Counted from the stretch's first letter, positions 9,109 to 19,132 are shown. The stretch is 64,000 bases of DNA from Gracilibacillus lacisalsi DSM 19029 (GCF_000377765.1 NZ_KB898682.1:1-64000), one strand, 5' to 3'. Made by a program: numbers and translations. The notes: generated by a model not told the origin, from the sequence alone.

Positions 9109-10212
9109 GTGCTAAGACGATTTGTGCAACTATTTTTTATTATTGCAGGTGGTACCGCTGGATATTTATATATTCCAAGATTATTGGAATTAATAGGGTT
9201 GGCTGAAGGTACATGGTTAACGTCTAATTATATAGGACCCTATGTGGGGTTAGTATTAGGAGCAATTATTTTATTTATTCTTTCTTTATGGATTTCTGAT
9301 TACATTATGAGATTCTTTGCTTGGATTGAAGAGCTATTAATGAAAGCTCCAGTGTCGGATTTATTATTTGGTAGTTTAGGTATTATCATTGGTTTGATTA
9401 TTGCGTATTTCTTAAACGACCCGATTCAATCGATTGATATCCGAGTTGTTTCACAGGTAGTACCGATCTTTTTAAGTGTATTACTTGCCTATTTTGGATT
9501 CCAAGTAGGGTTTAAAAGAAGAGATGAATTTTTAAATTTATTTACTTTACCAAAAAAGGAAAAGAAAAAAGCTTTGACAACTGAAGAATCTCATCCTGAA
9601 TTACCAAAGCCAAAAATATTAGATACGAGTGTAATCATTGATGGACGAATTGCGGATATATGCCAAACGAACTTTTTAGAAGGAACCATTATTATTCCTC
9701 AATTTGTTTTAGAAGAGTTACAGCATATTGCGGATTCATCAGATGCATTAAAACGTAATAGAGGTCGCAGAGGCTTGGATATACTAAATCGCATCCAGAA
9801 GGATTTACCTATTAATGTAGAAATTTATGAAGGTGATTTCGAGGAAATCCAAGAGGTCGACAGTAAATTAGTTAAGCTTGCAAAAGTGATGAATGGGATT
9901 GTCGTAACGAATGATTTTAATTTAAATAAAGTTTGTGAGTTTCAGAAGGTACCTGTTTTAAACATTAATGACTTAGCAAATGCCGTTAAACCGATTGTGT
10001 TACCAGGCGAAGAACTAGCGGTACAGGTTATTAAGGACGGGAAAGAACAGAACCAAGGTGTTGCTTACTTAGATGATGGTACGATGATTGTGGTAGAAGA
10101 AGGTAAGAACTATATCGGACAGAACATCGAAGTCGTGATTACAAGTGTGTTACAAACATCAGCAGGCCGAATGATCTTCGCCAAACCAAAATTGCTTGAA
10201 AAAGCACTTTAA
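9109..10212 (+). CDS. yacL: Membrane PIN/TRAM domain protein YacL
   Basis: The protein has four N-terminal transmembrane segments (residues about 5-135), a PIN nuclease-like domain beginning KPKILDTSVIIDGRIADI, and a C-terminal TRAM RNA-binding domain (VAYLDDGTMIVVEEGKNYIG). PIN acidic residues are present, for example the D in LDTSVIID and the D in VTNDFNLN. The cellular role is not established; a membrane-tethered RNase is the usual inference. The GTG at 9109 (MLRRFVQLFF) is chosen because an upstream GTG at 9100 overlaps the AGGAGG ribosome binding site (9095-9100). Length is 367 aa. Confidence 0.93.
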   Translation: MLRRFVQLFFIIAGGTAGYLYIPRLLELIGLAEGTWLTSNYIGPYVGLVLGAIILFILSLWISDYIMRFFAWIEELLMKAPVSDLLFGSLGIIIGLIIAYFLNDPIQSIDIRVVSQVVPIFLSVLLAYFGFQVGFKRRDEFLNLFTLPKKEKKKALTTEESHPELPKPKILDTSVIIDGRIADICQTNFLEGTIIIPQFVLEELQHIADSSDALKRNRGRRGLDILNRIQKDLPINVEIYEGDFEEIQEVDSKLVKLAKVMNGIVVTNDFNLNKVCEFQKVPVLNINDLANAVKPIVLPGEELAVQVIKDGKEQNQGVAYLDDGTMIVVEEGKNYIGQNIEVVITSVLQTSAGRMIFAKPKLLEKAL

Positions 10213-10238
10213 AAAAGGTATAACTTATAAAGGATAGA

Positions 10239-10272
10239 CAAAAGTGATAACATGATTGTTATCACTTTTTGT
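10239..10272 (+). terminator. Intrinsic terminator after yacL
   Basis: AAAAGTGATAACA, loop TGAT, TGTTATCACTTTTT: a 12-13 bp stem plus T-run. Confidence 0.9.
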
Positions 10273-10330
10273 TAGTTTATAATTCACCTTCGGCCAAATG
10301 CAAAATAAATACAAACCTACAAAAAAACAA

Positions 10331-10862
10331 ATACTATGAAGTAAGGTGGACATAGATTTGCGTTCTTCCATACTGCATTTTGATGAGTGTAACTATACGC
10401 TCCGGCAAGATACTTCGCTTTCCACGGGCACGGCCTTAGCCATGGAACTACTTGGAATTACCTTCTATGCTCCCTTGCACCGAGGAAGCCACTTCTAAGC
10501 GCTACTAGAAGAAGCAGGTGCATCACGGGGTCTTCGGCTTGCGCTGCGTCGTGAGGAGTCTACGTATCTTGCCTCGCTTTGCATAATGTTCTGATTATTA
10601 AAAGAAGTAACACACGGGTATTGGTTTCCGAGTATTACCTCTTATAAAAGGGAGAATTATCTACACAGCGTAGGCAGAATACGGAGACTCCTGTGGGACA
10701 GCGAGAGCTGAAGATCCACTTGGTGAAGTGCTCTTCTTCACCAAGTTAGCTGAAGCCGAGCCCACGGAAAGCGCAGTATTCTGCCGGAGCGTATTTGAGC
10801 ACTCATCATTAATCAGAATGGGAGAAAGCCTCACTTTTTCGACTTTCATTACTTCGCAGTAT
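10331..10862 (+). repeat. Foldback repeat family 1, copy A
   Basis: A 532-base intergenic unit bounded by ATACTATGAAGTAA (10331-10344) and TTACTTCGCAGTAT (10849-10862), an inverted repeat with two mismatches. Inside, GCTCCGGCAAGATACTTCGC and the complement of the right arm form a second inverted pair. The right half holds a stable hairpin (CTTGGTGAAG / CTTCACCAAG) flanked by AAGATCCA and AGCTGAAG. It is close to copy B at 22405-22938 (roughly 90 percent by eye) in the same orientation. It lies between the yacL terminator and ispD and interrupts no gene. Open frames inside have no ribosome binding sites and read through palindromes. Confidence 0.85.
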
Positions 10863-11018
10863 CGTATCTAATACGAACTATATAGAATGAGTAAATAGAA
10901 TCCGATTCATTCTGTTCTATGGAGATGTTACAATCAATAGAGGAAAAATAATAAAAAATGTCTAGAACGAGATTGGGAGAGAATTATAAGCTAGTTAATT
11001 AGAGATTGGGGTGGCCGC

Positions 11019-11714
11019 ATGGTAAAATATAATGTGATCGTGTTAGCGGCAGGACAAGGTAAACGCATGAATGCAGGCAAAAACAAACAATTTATTGAAC
11101 TATTAAATGAGCCTTTAATTATACATACCTTAAAAAACTTTATACAGGACAGTTGGTGCCAAAACATTTACTTAGTCATCAATCCAAATGAGCAAGAGCA
11201 AATGGAAGAGTTAATAGTTTCTTATCAATGGCAAGACCAAATCACTTTTGTGCATGGTGGTAGAGAACGACAAGAGAGCGGCTATCAAGGGTTGCTCGCC
11301 ATCAGCGAAGAGCAACAGGATATGATTGTCATGATTCACGACGGAGCAAGACCGTTTGTGGAGAAGTCACATTTACATGAGCTTGCTCAAGCCGCAAATG
11401 AGAATAAAGCAGCATTGCTTGCCGTTCCTGTTACCGATACAATAAAACGAAAAAATGGGGACAAAATAGAAACATTGGATCGTTCAACATTATGGGCTGC
11501 ACAAACACCACAGGCTTTTAACTACCCATTAATTAAAAAAGCCCATGAGCAAGCAATAGCATCAGAATATCTTGGCACAGATGATGTATCGCTCGTCGAG
11601 GCATTGGGAGAACCAGTAGATATTGTTCATGGCACTTATCAAAATGTTAAATTAACTACGCAAGAGGACATTGTGCGAGCAGAAATGATCTTAGAGCGAC
11701 AGGAGGAAAAGTAA
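11019..11714 (+). CDS. ispD: 2-C-methyl-D-erythritol 4-phosphate cytidylyltransferase IspD
   Basis: IspD couples CTP and MEP to give CDP-ME in the non-mevalonate isoprenoid pathway. The 231-aa protein starts with the nucleotidyltransferase loop [18 protein letters not shown], which supplies the catalytic Arg and Lys. It carries HDGARPFV, which binds the nucleotide and metal, and DTIKR plus TPQAF further on. It overlaps ispF by one base (TAATG), so the two pathway steps are translationally coupled. The upstream region carries repeat copy A; no clear promoter stands out. Confidence 0.96.
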   Translation: MVKYNVIVLAAGQGKRMNAGKNKQFIELLNEPLIIHTLKNFIQDSWCQNIYLVINPNEQEQMEELIVSYQWQDQITFVHGGRERQESGYQGLLAISEEQQDMIVMIHDGARPFVEKSHLHELAQAANENKAALLAVPVTDTIKRKNGDKIETLDRSTLWAAQTPQAFNYPLIKKAHEQAIASEYLGTDDVSLVEALGEPVDIVHGTYQNVKLTTQEDIVRAEMILERQEEK

Positions 11715-12190
11715 TGTTTCGTATCGGACAAGGTTTTGATGTACACCAGTTAGTCGAAGGCAGGCCTTGTATTATCGGGGGTATTGATATACCTTATGAA
11801 CATGGTTTGTTGGGACACTCTGATGCAGATGTGTTATTACATACGATTGCAGATGCGTGTCTAGGTGCAATTGGTGAAGGGGATATTGGCAAGCATTTTC
11901 CCGATACAGACCCCGCATTTAAAGATGCTGATTCACAAAAGTTATTACAAGAAGTATGGAAACTTGTAGAGGAAAAAGGTTATGAGCTTGGTAATCTCGA
12001 CTGTACAGTTATTGCGCAAGCTCCTAAACTTGCACCATATATCAAACCAATCCAAGATAATATCGCTCGTCTACTACGATCTGATAATGGGCAAGTTAAT
12101 GTCAAAGCGACAACTTCAGAAAAACTCGGTTTTACCGGAAGAAAAGAAGGGATAGCGGCACAAGCTGTTGTCCTTCTGATTAAGAAATAA
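11714..12190 (+). CDS. ispF: 2-C-methyl-D-erythritol 2,4-cyclodiphosphate synthase IspF
   Basis: IspF cyclises CDP-ME 2-phosphate to MEcPP with loss of CMP. The 158-aa length is standard. The metal-binding GFDVHQL (D8, H10) and [18 protein letters not shown] motifs are complete, as is the C-terminal [19 protein letters not shown] motif. Expected to be a trimer in the cytoplasm. The GGAGG ribosome binding site lies within the last codons of ispD. Confidence 0.97.
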   Translation: MFRIGQGFDVHQLVEGRPCIIGGIDIPYEHGLLGHSDADVLLHTIADACLGAIGEGDIGKHFPDTDPAFKDADSQKLLQEVWKLVEEKGYELGNLDCTVIAQAPKLAPYIKPIQDNIARLLRSDNGQVNVKATTSEKLGFTGRKEGIAAQAVVLLIKK

Positions 12191-12273
12191 AAACGTAACA
12201 TTATGTCGAAAATAATGGTAAAATAAGATAACAGGAAAAAAGACCGTTAACAAATGATGGAGGGACAATAATC

Positions 12274-13740
12274 ATGGGAAACGAAGTACGCGTACGTTAT
12301 GCTCCAAGTCCAACAGGGCATTTGCATATTGGAAACGCAAGAACAGCACTTTTTAATTATTTATATGCCAAACATTTAGGTGGATCATTCATTATTCGTA
12401 CAGAAGATACGGACGACAAGCGTAATGTGGAAGGTGGCGAAGAAAGCCAATTACGCTATTTGAAGTGGCTCGGTTTAGAATGGGATGAAGGTGCAGATAT
12501 TGGTGGTGAATATGGACCTTACCGTCAAACAGAACGTTTAGATATTTATCAGAAATATGTCGATGAGTTGTTAGAACGCGGTTTAGCATACAAGTGTTAT
12601 ATGACAGAAGAAGAATTGGAAGCGGAGCGCGAAGAACAGCGTGCTAATGGGCAAGTGCCGAAGTATTCTGGAGCACATCGCGACTTAACTGAAGATCAAA
12701 TAGAGCAATTCGAAGCGGAAGGTCGTAAGCCTAGTATTCGTTTCCGTGTACCAGATAACAGAACATATACATTCAATGATATTGTACGTGGTAATATCAC
12801 GTTTGAATCCAGTGATTTTGGTGACTGGGTAATGGTGAAGAAAAATGGTATTCCAACTTACAACTTTGCGGTTGCGATTGATGATCATCATATGAAAATA
12901 AGCCATGTATTACGTGGGGAAGAGCATATTTCCAACACACCGAAACAAATGATGATATTTGAAGCATTTGGTTGGGATGCACCTCAATATGGTCATATGA
13001 CATTAATTTTAAATGAAAATCGCAAAAAGTTAAGTAAGCGTGACGAGCATATCTTGCAATTTATTGAACAATATAAAAATCTTGGTTACTTACCAGAGGC
13101 ATTGTTCAACTTTATTACCTTACTTGGCTGGTCACCAGTTGGCGAAGAGGAATTGTTTACGCAAGAAGAATTTATTAAAATATTTGATCCAGAACGTTTG
13201 TCAACATCTCCAGCAATCTTTGACCCGGCAAAATTAAAATGGATGAATAATCAATATATTAAACAGGCCTCTTTAGATGAAGTGGTGGAATTAAGCTTGC
13301 CACACTTAATCGAAGCAGGTAAACTGCCAGCTGACATGAACGAAAAGCAAAAACAATGGGCAGTGGACTTAATCAGCTTATATCATGAGCAATTATCTTT
13401 TGGCGCAGAAATTGTCGAGTTAACAGATCTTTTCTTCCAAACAGAGATTAACTATAATGAAGAGGCAATGGCTGTATTAAGAGATGAACAAGTACCAGAA
13501 GTGTTGGAAGGTTTCTTAGAGCAGTTTAGCAATATAGAAGAATTGTCACCAGAAGCAATTAAAGCAAGTATTAAGGCAACCCAAAAAGCCACCAAACAAA
13601 AAGGAAAAAAACTATTTATGCCAATCCGTGTCGCAACTACTGGACAGGTGCATGGACCTGAATTGCCGAATGCGATTTATCTTTTAGGAGAAGATATTGT
13701 CAGAACAAGATTGGAAAATGTGTTACAATTAATCAAATAA
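12274..13740 (+). CDS. gltX: Glutamyl-tRNA synthetase GltX
   Basis: This class I aminoacyl-tRNA synthetase charges tRNA-Glu, and in bacilli also tRNA-Gln, which GatCAB then amidates. The 488-aa protein has the HIGH-like motif HIGN at residues 18-21 and KLSKR at about residue 256, with the zinc-free bacterial insertion and a C-terminal anticodon-binding helical domain. The ribosome binding site is GGAGGG at 12260-12265. It sits 83 bases after ispF and directly before the Cys T-box, the same order as in Bacillus subtilis. Confidence 0.97.
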   Translation: MGNEVRVRYAPSPTGHLHIGNARTALFNYLYAKHLGGSFIIRTEDTDDKRNVEGGEESQLRYLKWLGLEWDEGADIGGEYGPYRQTERLDIYQKYVDELLERGLAYKCYMTEEELEAEREEQRANGQVPKYSGAHRDLTEDQIEQFEAEGRKPSIRFRVPDNRTYTFNDIVRGNITFESSDFGDWVMVKKNGIPTYNFAVAIDDHHMKISHVLRGEEHISNTPKQMMIFEAFGWDAPQYGHMTLILNENRKKLSKRDEHILQFIEQYKNLGYLPEALFNFITLLGWSPVGEEELFTQEEFIKIFDPERLSTSPAIFDPAKLKWMNNQYIKQASLDEVVELSLPHLIEAGKLPADMNEKQKQWAVDLISLYHEQLSFGAEIVELTDLFFQTEINYNEEAMAVLRDEQVPEVLEGFLEQFSNIEELSPEAIKASIKATQKATKQKGKKLFMPIRVATTGQVHGPELPNAIYLLGEDIVRTRLENVLQLIK

Positions 13741-13763
13741 GTAGCAAATTTTAGCAAACTCAC

Positions 13764-13769
13764 TATAAT
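13764..13769 (+). promoter_or_regulatory. -10 element of the cysE operon T-box transcript
   Basis: TATAAT just after the gltX stop and before T-box stem I. The region 17 bases upstream (13741-13746) is a poor -35. Confidence 0.5.
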
Positions 13770-13775
13770 AGTAAG

Positions 13776-14019
13776 TAATAAGGTACGTTGACGAGGAGAA
13801 GTAAAAGAAACACCGCTTGTACAGAGAAAACCATCACAGGCTGAGAATGGTTAAAGCACGATTCTTTGAAATGCACCTCAGAGTTTCTTCCTGAATCAAG
13901 TATGGAAGAACGGTTTACCGCCGTTATCGGTCAAAGTGGAGGGGAGAATTTTCCCCTAAACAGAGTGGAACCGCGCCAAAAGCGTCTCTGAGGTATTAAA
14001 CCCAGAGACGCTTTTTTTG
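13776..14019 (+). ncRNA. T-box riboswitch, cysteine-specific
   Basis: The conserved T-box AGAGTGGAACCGCG is at 13962-13975. It is followed by a terminator (AGCGTCTCTG / CCAGAGACGCT plus T-run, 13980-14019). The T-box strand can instead pair to form the antiterminator when uncharged tRNA docks. In stem I, TGC at 13872-13874 in the context GAAA-TGC-ACC is the specifier, a Cys codon, which agrees with the downstream cysE and cysS. Uncharged tRNA-Cys should therefore allow read-through into cysE-cysS-mrnC-rlmB-rae1. Confidence 0.95.
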
Positions 14020-14080
14020 TTAGAAAAAAAGAACAGAGCTAGAAGCAATCATATATACACAATAGGGGGGATAATGATCC

Positions 14081-14740
14081 GTGGGTTTCTTTAAATTACT
14101 CAAAGAAGACATCGAAGTTGTTTTTGATCAAGACCCGGCAGCAAGAACCTATTTTGAAGTTTGCTTAACATATTCCGGTTTACATGCGATATGGGCACAC
14201 CGCATCGCACATGCCTTCTATCGAAAAAAATTCTTTTTCATTGCCAGAGTTATTTCACAAATCAGCCGCTTTTTTACTGGAATCGAAATTCATCCAGGTG
14301 CGAAAATCGGCAAGCGCTTCTTCATTGATCATGGAATGGGCGTAGTAATTGGTGAAACATGTGAAATCGGAGATAATGTAACCATATACCAAGGTGTCAC
14401 GTTAGGTGGTACAGGGAAAGAAAAAGGAAAACGACACCCAACGCTTAAAGATAATGCACTGGTTGCAACAGGAGCAAAAGTATTAGGCTCAATTACAATC
14501 GGAGAAAGTTCTAAAGTAGGTGCTGGTTCTGTTGTGTTAAAAGATGTTCCGGATCATTCAACTGTTGTCGGGATACCTGGAAGAATCGTCATACAAAACG
14601 GAGAGAAAGTACGTAAGGATTTAGATCACCATAAACTCCCTGACCCTATTAGTGAAGTGTTGAAGGGAATGGATGATGAGATAAACCGATTAAAGAAAGA
14701 GCTAGAAGACTTAAAAGGAGCGAATCAAGATGACCATTAA
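14081..14740 (+). CDS. cysE: Serine O-acetyltransferase CysE
   Basis: CysE acetylates L-serine from acetyl-CoA, the first committed step of cysteine synthesis. The 219-aa protein has an N-terminal helical domain ([22 protein letters not shown] in two parts) and a left-handed beta-helix of hexapeptide repeats ([21 protein letters not shown]). Catalytic His and Asp lie in that HPGA..DHG region. The C-terminal tail after VVGIPGRIV normally binds CysK and mediates feedback. The start is GTG at 14081; a nearer ATG at 14074 is out of frame. It overlaps cysS by 11 bases. Confidence 0.96.
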   Translation: MGFFKLLKEDIEVVFDQDPAARTYFEVCLTYSGLHAIWAHRIAHAFYRKKFFFIARVISQISRFFTGIEIHPGAKIGKRFFIDHGMGVVIGETCEIGDNVTIYQGVTLGGTGKEKGKRHPTLKDNALVATGAKVLGSITIGESSKVGAGSVVLKDVPDHSTVVGIPGRIVIQNGEKVRKDLDHHKLPDPISEVLKGMDDEINRLKKELEDLKGANQDDH

Positions 14741-16130
14741 TATCTACAACACACTAACACGAAAAAAAGAGAAATTTGCACCAATAGAGCCGAATCGTGT
14801 CAAAATGTATGTGTGTGGTCCTACGGTGTATAACTACATCCATATCGGAAATGCACGTCCAGCGATTGTTTTCGATACCGTGAGGAGATATTTTGAATAT
14901 AAAGGCTATCAAGTAGACTATGTTCTCAACTTCACAGATGTCGATGATAAGCTAATCAACGCTGCTAAAGAATTGGGAGAGGAAGTCCCAACGATTGCCG
15001 AACGTTTTATTCAAGCATATAAAGAAGATGTCGGTGTATTGGGGGTAAAGGAAGCTGTTCATCACCCTAGAGTAACCGAAACAATGGATGATATTATTAG
15101 CTTTATCTCTACCTTAATCGACAAAGGGCATGCTTATGAAGCGGATGGGGATGTCTATTTTAAAACAAGGTCATTTGACCATTATGGTAAGCTATCTCAC
15201 CAATCAATTGATGAATTAAGGTCGGGTGCGCGTATCCAAGTAGGCGAGAAAAAACAGGATCCATTAGATTTTGCTTTATGGAAACAAACAAAAGACGGAG
15301 AAATAGCGTGGGACTCTCCGTGGGGGAAAGGTCGACCCGGCTGGCATATCGAATGCTCAGCAATGGCGAAAAAGTATCTCGGGGATACGATTGATATCCA
15401 TGCTGGTGGCCAAGATTTAACATTCCCGCATCATGAAAATGAAATTGCTCAATCTGAAGCAGCTAATGGAACATCATTCGCAAATTATTGGATGCACAAT
15501 GGGTATATTAATATCGATAATGAAAAAATGTCGAAATCACTCGGTAACTTTGTGCTAGCACATGATCTCATTCAAAAGCATGACCCAAAAGTATTGCGTT
15601 TCTTTATGTTAAGTGTCCACTATCGTAACCCGATCAATTTTAGTGATGCATTATTAGAAAGTGCGAAAAACAGCTATGATCGCATTGAAAATGCGTTAAC
15701 AAATCTGGAGCACCGCAAAGAGGCAAGTGTGAATTTAGCAGATGATAATCAACAATGGTTGGATAAAATAAACGCACTGCAACAACAATTTGAACAAGAA
15801 ATGGATGATGATTTTAACACCGCGAATGCAATAGCGGTAATCTTTGATCTTGTTAAAGAAGCCAATGTATACCTGAAGTCAGACCATACACATGTTGCCG
15901 TCATCGATACATTTATCGATACACTTACAGCTTGGTTAGAAGTGTTAGGTATTCCACAGACTCAAGAAGAAGAATTGCTCGATGAAGAAATAGAAGCATT
16001 AATTGAAAAAAGAATCGAAGCAAGAAAAAACAAAGATTTTCAACTAGCAGATAAAATTCGAGATGACTTAAAAGAACGTAATATCATTCTTGAAGATACA
16101 CCACAAGGCACAAGGTGGAAGCGAGGTTAA
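14730..16130 (+). CDS. cysS: Cysteinyl-tRNA synthetase CysS
   Basis: Class I synthetase charging tRNA-Cys. The 466-aa protein contains the zinc-binding cysteine in [10 protein letters not shown], the HIGH motif as HIGN (residues 38-41), [13 protein letters not shown] with zinc-ligand histidines, and KMSKS near residue 267. The C-terminal DALR anticodon domain follows. Placement behind a Cys T-box makes it respond to the charging level of its own tRNA. Confidence 0.97.
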   Translation: MTINIYNTLTRKKEKFAPIEPNRVKMYVCGPTVYNYIHIGNARPAIVFDTVRRYFEYKGYQVDYVLNFTDVDDKLINAAKELGEEVPTIAERFIQAYKEDVGVLGVKEAVHHPRVTETMDDIISFISTLIDKGHAYEADGDVYFKTRSFDHYGKLSHQSIDELRSGARIQVGEKKQDPLDFALWKQTKDGEIAWDSPWGKGRPGWHIECSAMAKKYLGDTIDIHAGGQDLTFPHHENEIAQSEAANGTSFANYWMHNGYINIDNEKMSKSLGNFVLAHDLIQKHDPKVLRFFMLSVHYRNPINFSDALLESAKNSYDRIENALTNLEHRKEASVNLADDNQQWLDKINALQQQFEQEMDDDFNTANAIAVIFDLVKEANVYLKSDHTHVAVIDTFIDTLTAWLEVLGIPQTQEEELLDEEIEALIEKRIEARKNKDFQLADKIRDDLKERNIILEDTPQGTRWKRG

Positions 16131-16132
16131 TG

Positions 16133-16540
16133 ATGACAAAGCAGCAGCCAAGAGAAATGAAAAGTCTAGCCCTCGCTTATATGGGCGATGTTATTTACGA
16201 GAAATATGTGAGGGAATATTTAATTCGTATAGGTACTGTCAAGGTACAACAGTTACATCAACATGCTGTCCGATTTGTAAAAGCAACTTCCCAAGCAAAA
16301 GTAGTACATCATTGGATCGAAACCAATCAGCTTACAACAGAAGAATTGGCTGTAGTAAAAAGGGGACGAAATGCCAAATCCGGATCCGTCCCCAAGAATA
16401 CAAGCGTACAAGCTTATCGCTACAGCACAGCTTTTGAGGCGTTAATCGGGTTCCTATATTTGGACCAGCAGCATGAACGGCTAGAGTTACTAATTAAACA
16501 GGCGATAGCCATTACAGAGAAAGGAGATGGTCAAGAATGA
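16133..16540 (+). CDS. mrnC: Mini-ribonuclease III MrnC
   Basis: MrnC is a dimeric RNase III-like enzyme without a dsRNA-binding domain; it matures the 3' and 5' ends of 23S rRNA. The 135-aa protein shows the catalytic helix ALAYMGDVIYEKYVRE and the second acidic motif FEALIGFLYLDQQHERL, and ends there, as expected. Two ATGs (16130 and 16133) are possible; 16133 has better spacing from GAGG at 16123-16126. The stop overlaps rlmB by four bases. Confidence 0.92.
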   Translation: MTKQQPREMKSLALAYMGDVIYEKYVREYLIRIGTVKVQQLHQHAVRFVKATSQAKVVHHWIETNQLTTEELAVVKRGRNAKSGSVPKNTSVQAYRYSTAFEALIGFLYLDQQHERLELLIKQAIAITEKGDGQE

Positions 16541-17283
16541 GCGGAGAATGGATCATTGGAAAGAATACTGTAATCGAAGCATTGGAATCTGAACGTTCTA
16601 TCCAAAAATTATATTTGACTGAAAACCTAAATGCTTCCTTAGCCAATAAGTTACAAGGATTAGCGAAGGCAAAAAATGCCCCTGTTCAACGTGTACCAAA
16701 AAAGAAATTGGATCAAATGGTTGAAGGGAATCATCAAGGTATTGCTGCGTTGGTTGCCGCTTATGACTATGCATCACTAGATCAGCTATTCGAAGTAGCA
16801 GAAAAAAGGGATGAACCGCCATTCTTTTTAATTTTAGATGAAATAGAAGATCCACATAATTTAGGTTCCATTCTTCGTAGTGCTGATGCAACAGGTGTCC
16901 ATGGTGTGATTATTCCGAAACGGAGAGCTGTAGGATTAACTGCAACAGTTGCCAAAACATCGGTAGGAGCGATTGAACATATTCCGGTTGTGAGAGTAAC
17001 CAATATCGCACAGACAATAGAGGAATTAAAATCGAGGAACGTATGGATTGTTGGTACGGAAGCAGAAGCGACAGAGGATTATCGTGAACTAGATGGCCAG
17101 CTTCCTATTGCTCTTGTCATCGGCAACGAAGGAAAAGGCATTAGCCGTTTAGTGAAGAAAAATTGTGATTGGACAGTCCGTTTACCAATGATAGGATCGG
17201 TTTCATCATTAAACGCCTCTGTTGCGGCAAGCCTATTAATGTATGAAGTGTTCCGAAAAAGAGACAAACATGGTGAGTCCTAA
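16537..17283 (+). CDS. rlmB: 23S rRNA 2'-O-methyltransferase RlmB (SpoU/TrmH family)
   Basis: This SPOUT methyltransferase family member modifies the 2'-OH of a guanosine in 23S rRNA. The 248-aa protein has an N-terminal substrate-binding domain (IIGKNTVIEALES), then motif 1 EDPHNLGSILRSADATG with the catalytic Asn and Arg, and the knot motifs VIGNEGKGI and LPMIGSVSSLNASVAAS, which bind SAM. It shares one base with the following gene (TAATG). The exact target nucleotide in bacilli is inferred from family membership. Confidence 0.93.
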   Translation: MSGEWIIGKNTVIEALESERSIQKLYLTENLNASLANKLQGLAKAKNAPVQRVPKKKLDQMVEGNHQGIAALVAAYDYASLDQLFEVAEKRDEPPFFLILDEIEDPHNLGSILRSADATGVHGVIIPKRRAVGLTATVAKTSVGAIEHIPVVRVTNIAQTIEELKSRNVWIVGTEAEATEDYRELDGQLPIALVIGNEGKGISRLVKKNCDWTVRLPMIGSVSSLNASVAASLLMYEVFRKRDKHGES

Positions 17284-17792
17284 TGGATGTACTCTTAGTA
17301 GATGGGTACAACATGATTGGTGCCTGGGGAGAATTAAAAGCATTAAAGGATAAGGACTTAGAGCAAGCCAGATTACTATTGATCGACAAAATGGCAGAAT
17401 ACCAAGCATACCGTAAAAGAAAAGTAATCGTTGTTTTTGATGCCTATGAAGTGAGAGGGCTGGAGAATAGACAGCAGCAATATAAAGTAGAGGTTATCTT
17501 CACGAAAGAGAACGAAACAGCTGACCAATGCATTGAGCGCCTTGTCAAAGAGTTTAAGAATGTACGGACAAAGGTTTTTGTAGCGACTTCTGATTATACA
17601 GAACAGCGTACGATTTTTGCACAGGGAGCATTTCGAATCTCTGCGAGGGAACTGGATATCGAATTAAGAAATATTCAAAAGGAGATAGAAGTAGATATAG
17701 AAGAACATCAACAAAATAAAATAAAGAGTAAAATTCCGTTGGACGACACTGTGTTGCAAGTGTTTGAGAAATGGCGCCGTGGTAATAAATAA
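17283..17792 (+). CDS. rae1: NYN-domain ribonuclease Rae1 (YacP)
   Basis: Rae1 is a ribosome-associated endoribonuclease that cuts translated mRNA in the A-site. The 169-aa protein starts with the NYN signature LLVDGYNMIGAW and carries further conserved acidic residues in VIVVFDAYEV, ETADQCIERLV and VATSDYTEQ, the last two typical of the PIN-like active site. It is the last gene of the T-box operon and is followed by the separate sigH promoter. Confidence 0.92.
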   Translation: MDVLLVDGYNMIGAWGELKALKDKDLEQARLLLIDKMAEYQAYRKRKVIVVFDAYEVRGLENRQQQYKVEVIFTKENETADQCIERLVKEFKNVRTKVFVATSDYTEQRTIFAQGAFRISARELDIELRNIQKEIEVDIEEHQQNKIKSKIPLDDTVLQVFEKWRRGNK

Positions 17793-17803
17793 CAAAAGAG
17801 CAG

Positions 17804-17833
17804 TTGACGTAAATAAAGCGCTTCCTGTATAAT
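17804..17833 (+). promoter_or_regulatory. Sigma-A-type promoter of sigH
   Basis: TTGACG (17804-17809), 18-base spacer, TATAAT (17828-17833). Confidence 0.75.
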
Positions 17834-17898
17834 GTTGCTATTATGGTCTGCAATACCTAATTTTTGGCATTGAGCCGGGAGGAGTCCCAATAACTATC

Positions 17899-18543
17899 AT
17901 GCGAGTAGAGAATAGAGATACTGACTTTCAGCATTTAGACGACAATGAATTAGTATTGCTAGTGCAGGACGGAGACACACAAGCGCTCGAATTTTTAATT
18001 CAACGATATAAATCATTTGTTCGAGCGAAAGCCAAGACGTATTTTCTCGTAGGAGCTGATCACGAAGATATTGCACAAGAGGGTATGATCGGACTCTATA
18101 AAGCGATTCGTGATTTTCAAGAGGACAAGCTTTCTTCCTTTAAAGCTTTTGCAGAATTATGTATTACCAGACAAATTATTACCGCTATAAAAACAGCTAC
18201 AAGGCAAAAACATATGCCGTTGAACTCTTATGTATCTTTGGATAAACCGATCTATAATGATGAATCCGAGCGGACATTGTTAGATGTTTTAGAAGCGACT
18301 ATTGCGATGGATCCACAAGAATTGCTAGTGAATAGAGAACGTTATGGTGATATGGAAAATAAGTTAGCAGAATTACTAAGTAAGTTAGAGCGGGAAGTAT
18401 TATTACTATACCTTGAAGGGAAATCCTATCAAGAGATCTCTTCTGAATTAAATCGCCATGCAAAGTCTATTGATAATGCCTTGCAACGCGTCAAAAGAAA
18501 GCTAGAAAAATATCTAGAAGCAAGCGGTATACACATATCTTAA
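17899..18543 (+). CDS. sigH: RNA polymerase sigma factor SigH
   Basis: SigH directs transition-phase, competence and early sporulation genes. The 214-aa protein has region 2 (FLVGADHEDIAQEGMIGLYKAIRDF), the extended SigH-specific segment TRQKHMPLNSYVSLDKP, and region 4 with helix-turn-helix KSYQEISSELNRHAKSIDNA. The match to bacillar SigH is close throughout. The ATG at 17899 lies 13 bases after GGGAGGAGT (17877-17885), longer than usual, and no better in-frame start exists. Its presence supports a sporulating lineage. Confidence 0.96.
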   Translation: MRVENRDTDFQHLDDNELVLLVQDGDTQALEFLIQRYKSFVRAKAKTYFLVGADHEDIAQEGMIGLYKAIRDFQEDKLSSFKAFAELCITRQIITAIKTATRQKHMPLNSYVSLDKPIYNDESERTLLDVLEATIAMDPQELLVNRERYGDMENKLAELLSKLEREVLLLYLEGKSYQEISSELNRHAKSIDNALQRVKRKLEKYLEASGIHIS

Positions 18544-18562
18544 GCTATTCTACTAGTTGTCG

Positions 18563-18591
18563 TTGACAGCAATCTTTAACCATGCTACATT
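18563..18591 (+). promoter_or_regulatory. Sigma-A-type promoter of rpmGB-secE
   Basis: TTGACA (18563-18568), 17-base spacer, TACATT (18586-18591). Confidence 0.7.
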
Positions 18592-18628
18592 ATAGTAAGT
18601 GTGACAACCCATATAAGAGGTGGGAAAA

Positions 18629-18775
18629 TTGGGGAAAAAGATAGCATTAGCGTGCGAGGTTTGTCATAGTCGAAATTATAGTACGGAAAAGAATCCATCG
18701 ATTTCTGACCGGATTGAAATAAAGAAATTTTGTAAGAGATGCAACCGACATACCATTCACCGCGAAACAAAGTAG
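18629..18775 (+). CDS. rpmGB: 50S ribosomal protein L33 (zinc-binding form)
   Basis: A 48-aa gene starting with TTG after GAGGTGGG. It has two CxxC pairs (C9-C12 in CEVC and C35-C38 in CKRC), so it is the zinc-binding C+ type that is usually replaced by a Cys-less paralogue under zinc starvation. The core [10 protein letters not shown] and [15 protein letters not shown] are standard L33. It precedes secE as in Bacillus subtilis. Confidence 0.95.
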   Translation: MGKKIALACEVCHSRNYSTEKNPSISDRIEIKKFCKRCNRHTIHRETK

Positions 18776-18815
18776 AGCATGACGGTAGTTAGAAGACAGT
18801 TTGGAGGTACCTTCT

Positions 18816-18995
18816 GTGAAACCAGTTACTTTTTTAAAGAATGTCAATCGGGAAATGAAGAAAGTTTCATGGCCAAGAGGTCGTGAATTAACTCGTTATA
18901 CGATTACAGTAGTATTAACCGTTGCTTTTGTAACAGTTTTTTTTGCACTTATTGACTTAGGTATTACACAACTTCTTAATTTGTTATTTGAATAA
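18816..18995 (+). CDS. secE: Preprotein translocase subunit SecE
   Basis: SecE stabilises SecY in the translocon. The 59-aa protein has the amphipathic segment NREMKKVSWPRGRELTRYT followed by one transmembrane helix, the short Gram-positive form. GTG at 18816 is the start. An in-frame TTG at 18801 overlaps the GGAGG ribosome binding site (18803-18807). Confidence 0.95.
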   Translation: MKPVTFLKNVNREMKKVSWPRGRELTRYTITVVLTVAFVTVFFALIDLGITQLLNLLFE

Positions 18996-19000
18996 TTCGC

Positions 19001-19062
19001 TATAATATATGTTATACTGTAATTAAATATGTAAGAAAAGAACCCGTTTGGCGGGTTTTTTA
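19001..19062 (+). terminator. Terminator/attenuator between secE and nusG
   Basis: AACCCG, loop TTTGG, CGGGTT plus T-run lies at 19041-19060. The stem is only six to seven pairs. Two -10-like hexamers (TATAAT at 19001-19006, TATACT at 19013-19018) lie just upstream, so it may attenuate nusG transcripts as well as end secE mRNA. Confidence 0.7.
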
Positions 19063-19098
19063 AATGCAAAGAAATCGACTGAAGGAGAAGTTCAATTA

Positions 19099-19132
19099 AG
19101 GGAGGGAAGGGCGAGCGAAGCCCCTCAATATT
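19099..19132 (+). promoter_or_regulatory. nusG ribosome binding site set apart by a hairpin
   Basis: The only strong Shine-Dalgarno near nusG is AGGGAGG (19099-19105), about 27 bases from the ATG. Between them GGGC (19109-19112) and GCCC (19120-19123) can pair with loop GAGCGAA. Folding would bring the two to roughly normal spacing. Confidence 0.5.

Noticed and set aside
10661-10849. Minus-strand open frame in repeat copy A
   Set aside because: It is a by-product of the GC-rich palindrome; the equivalent frame is not kept in copies B and C.
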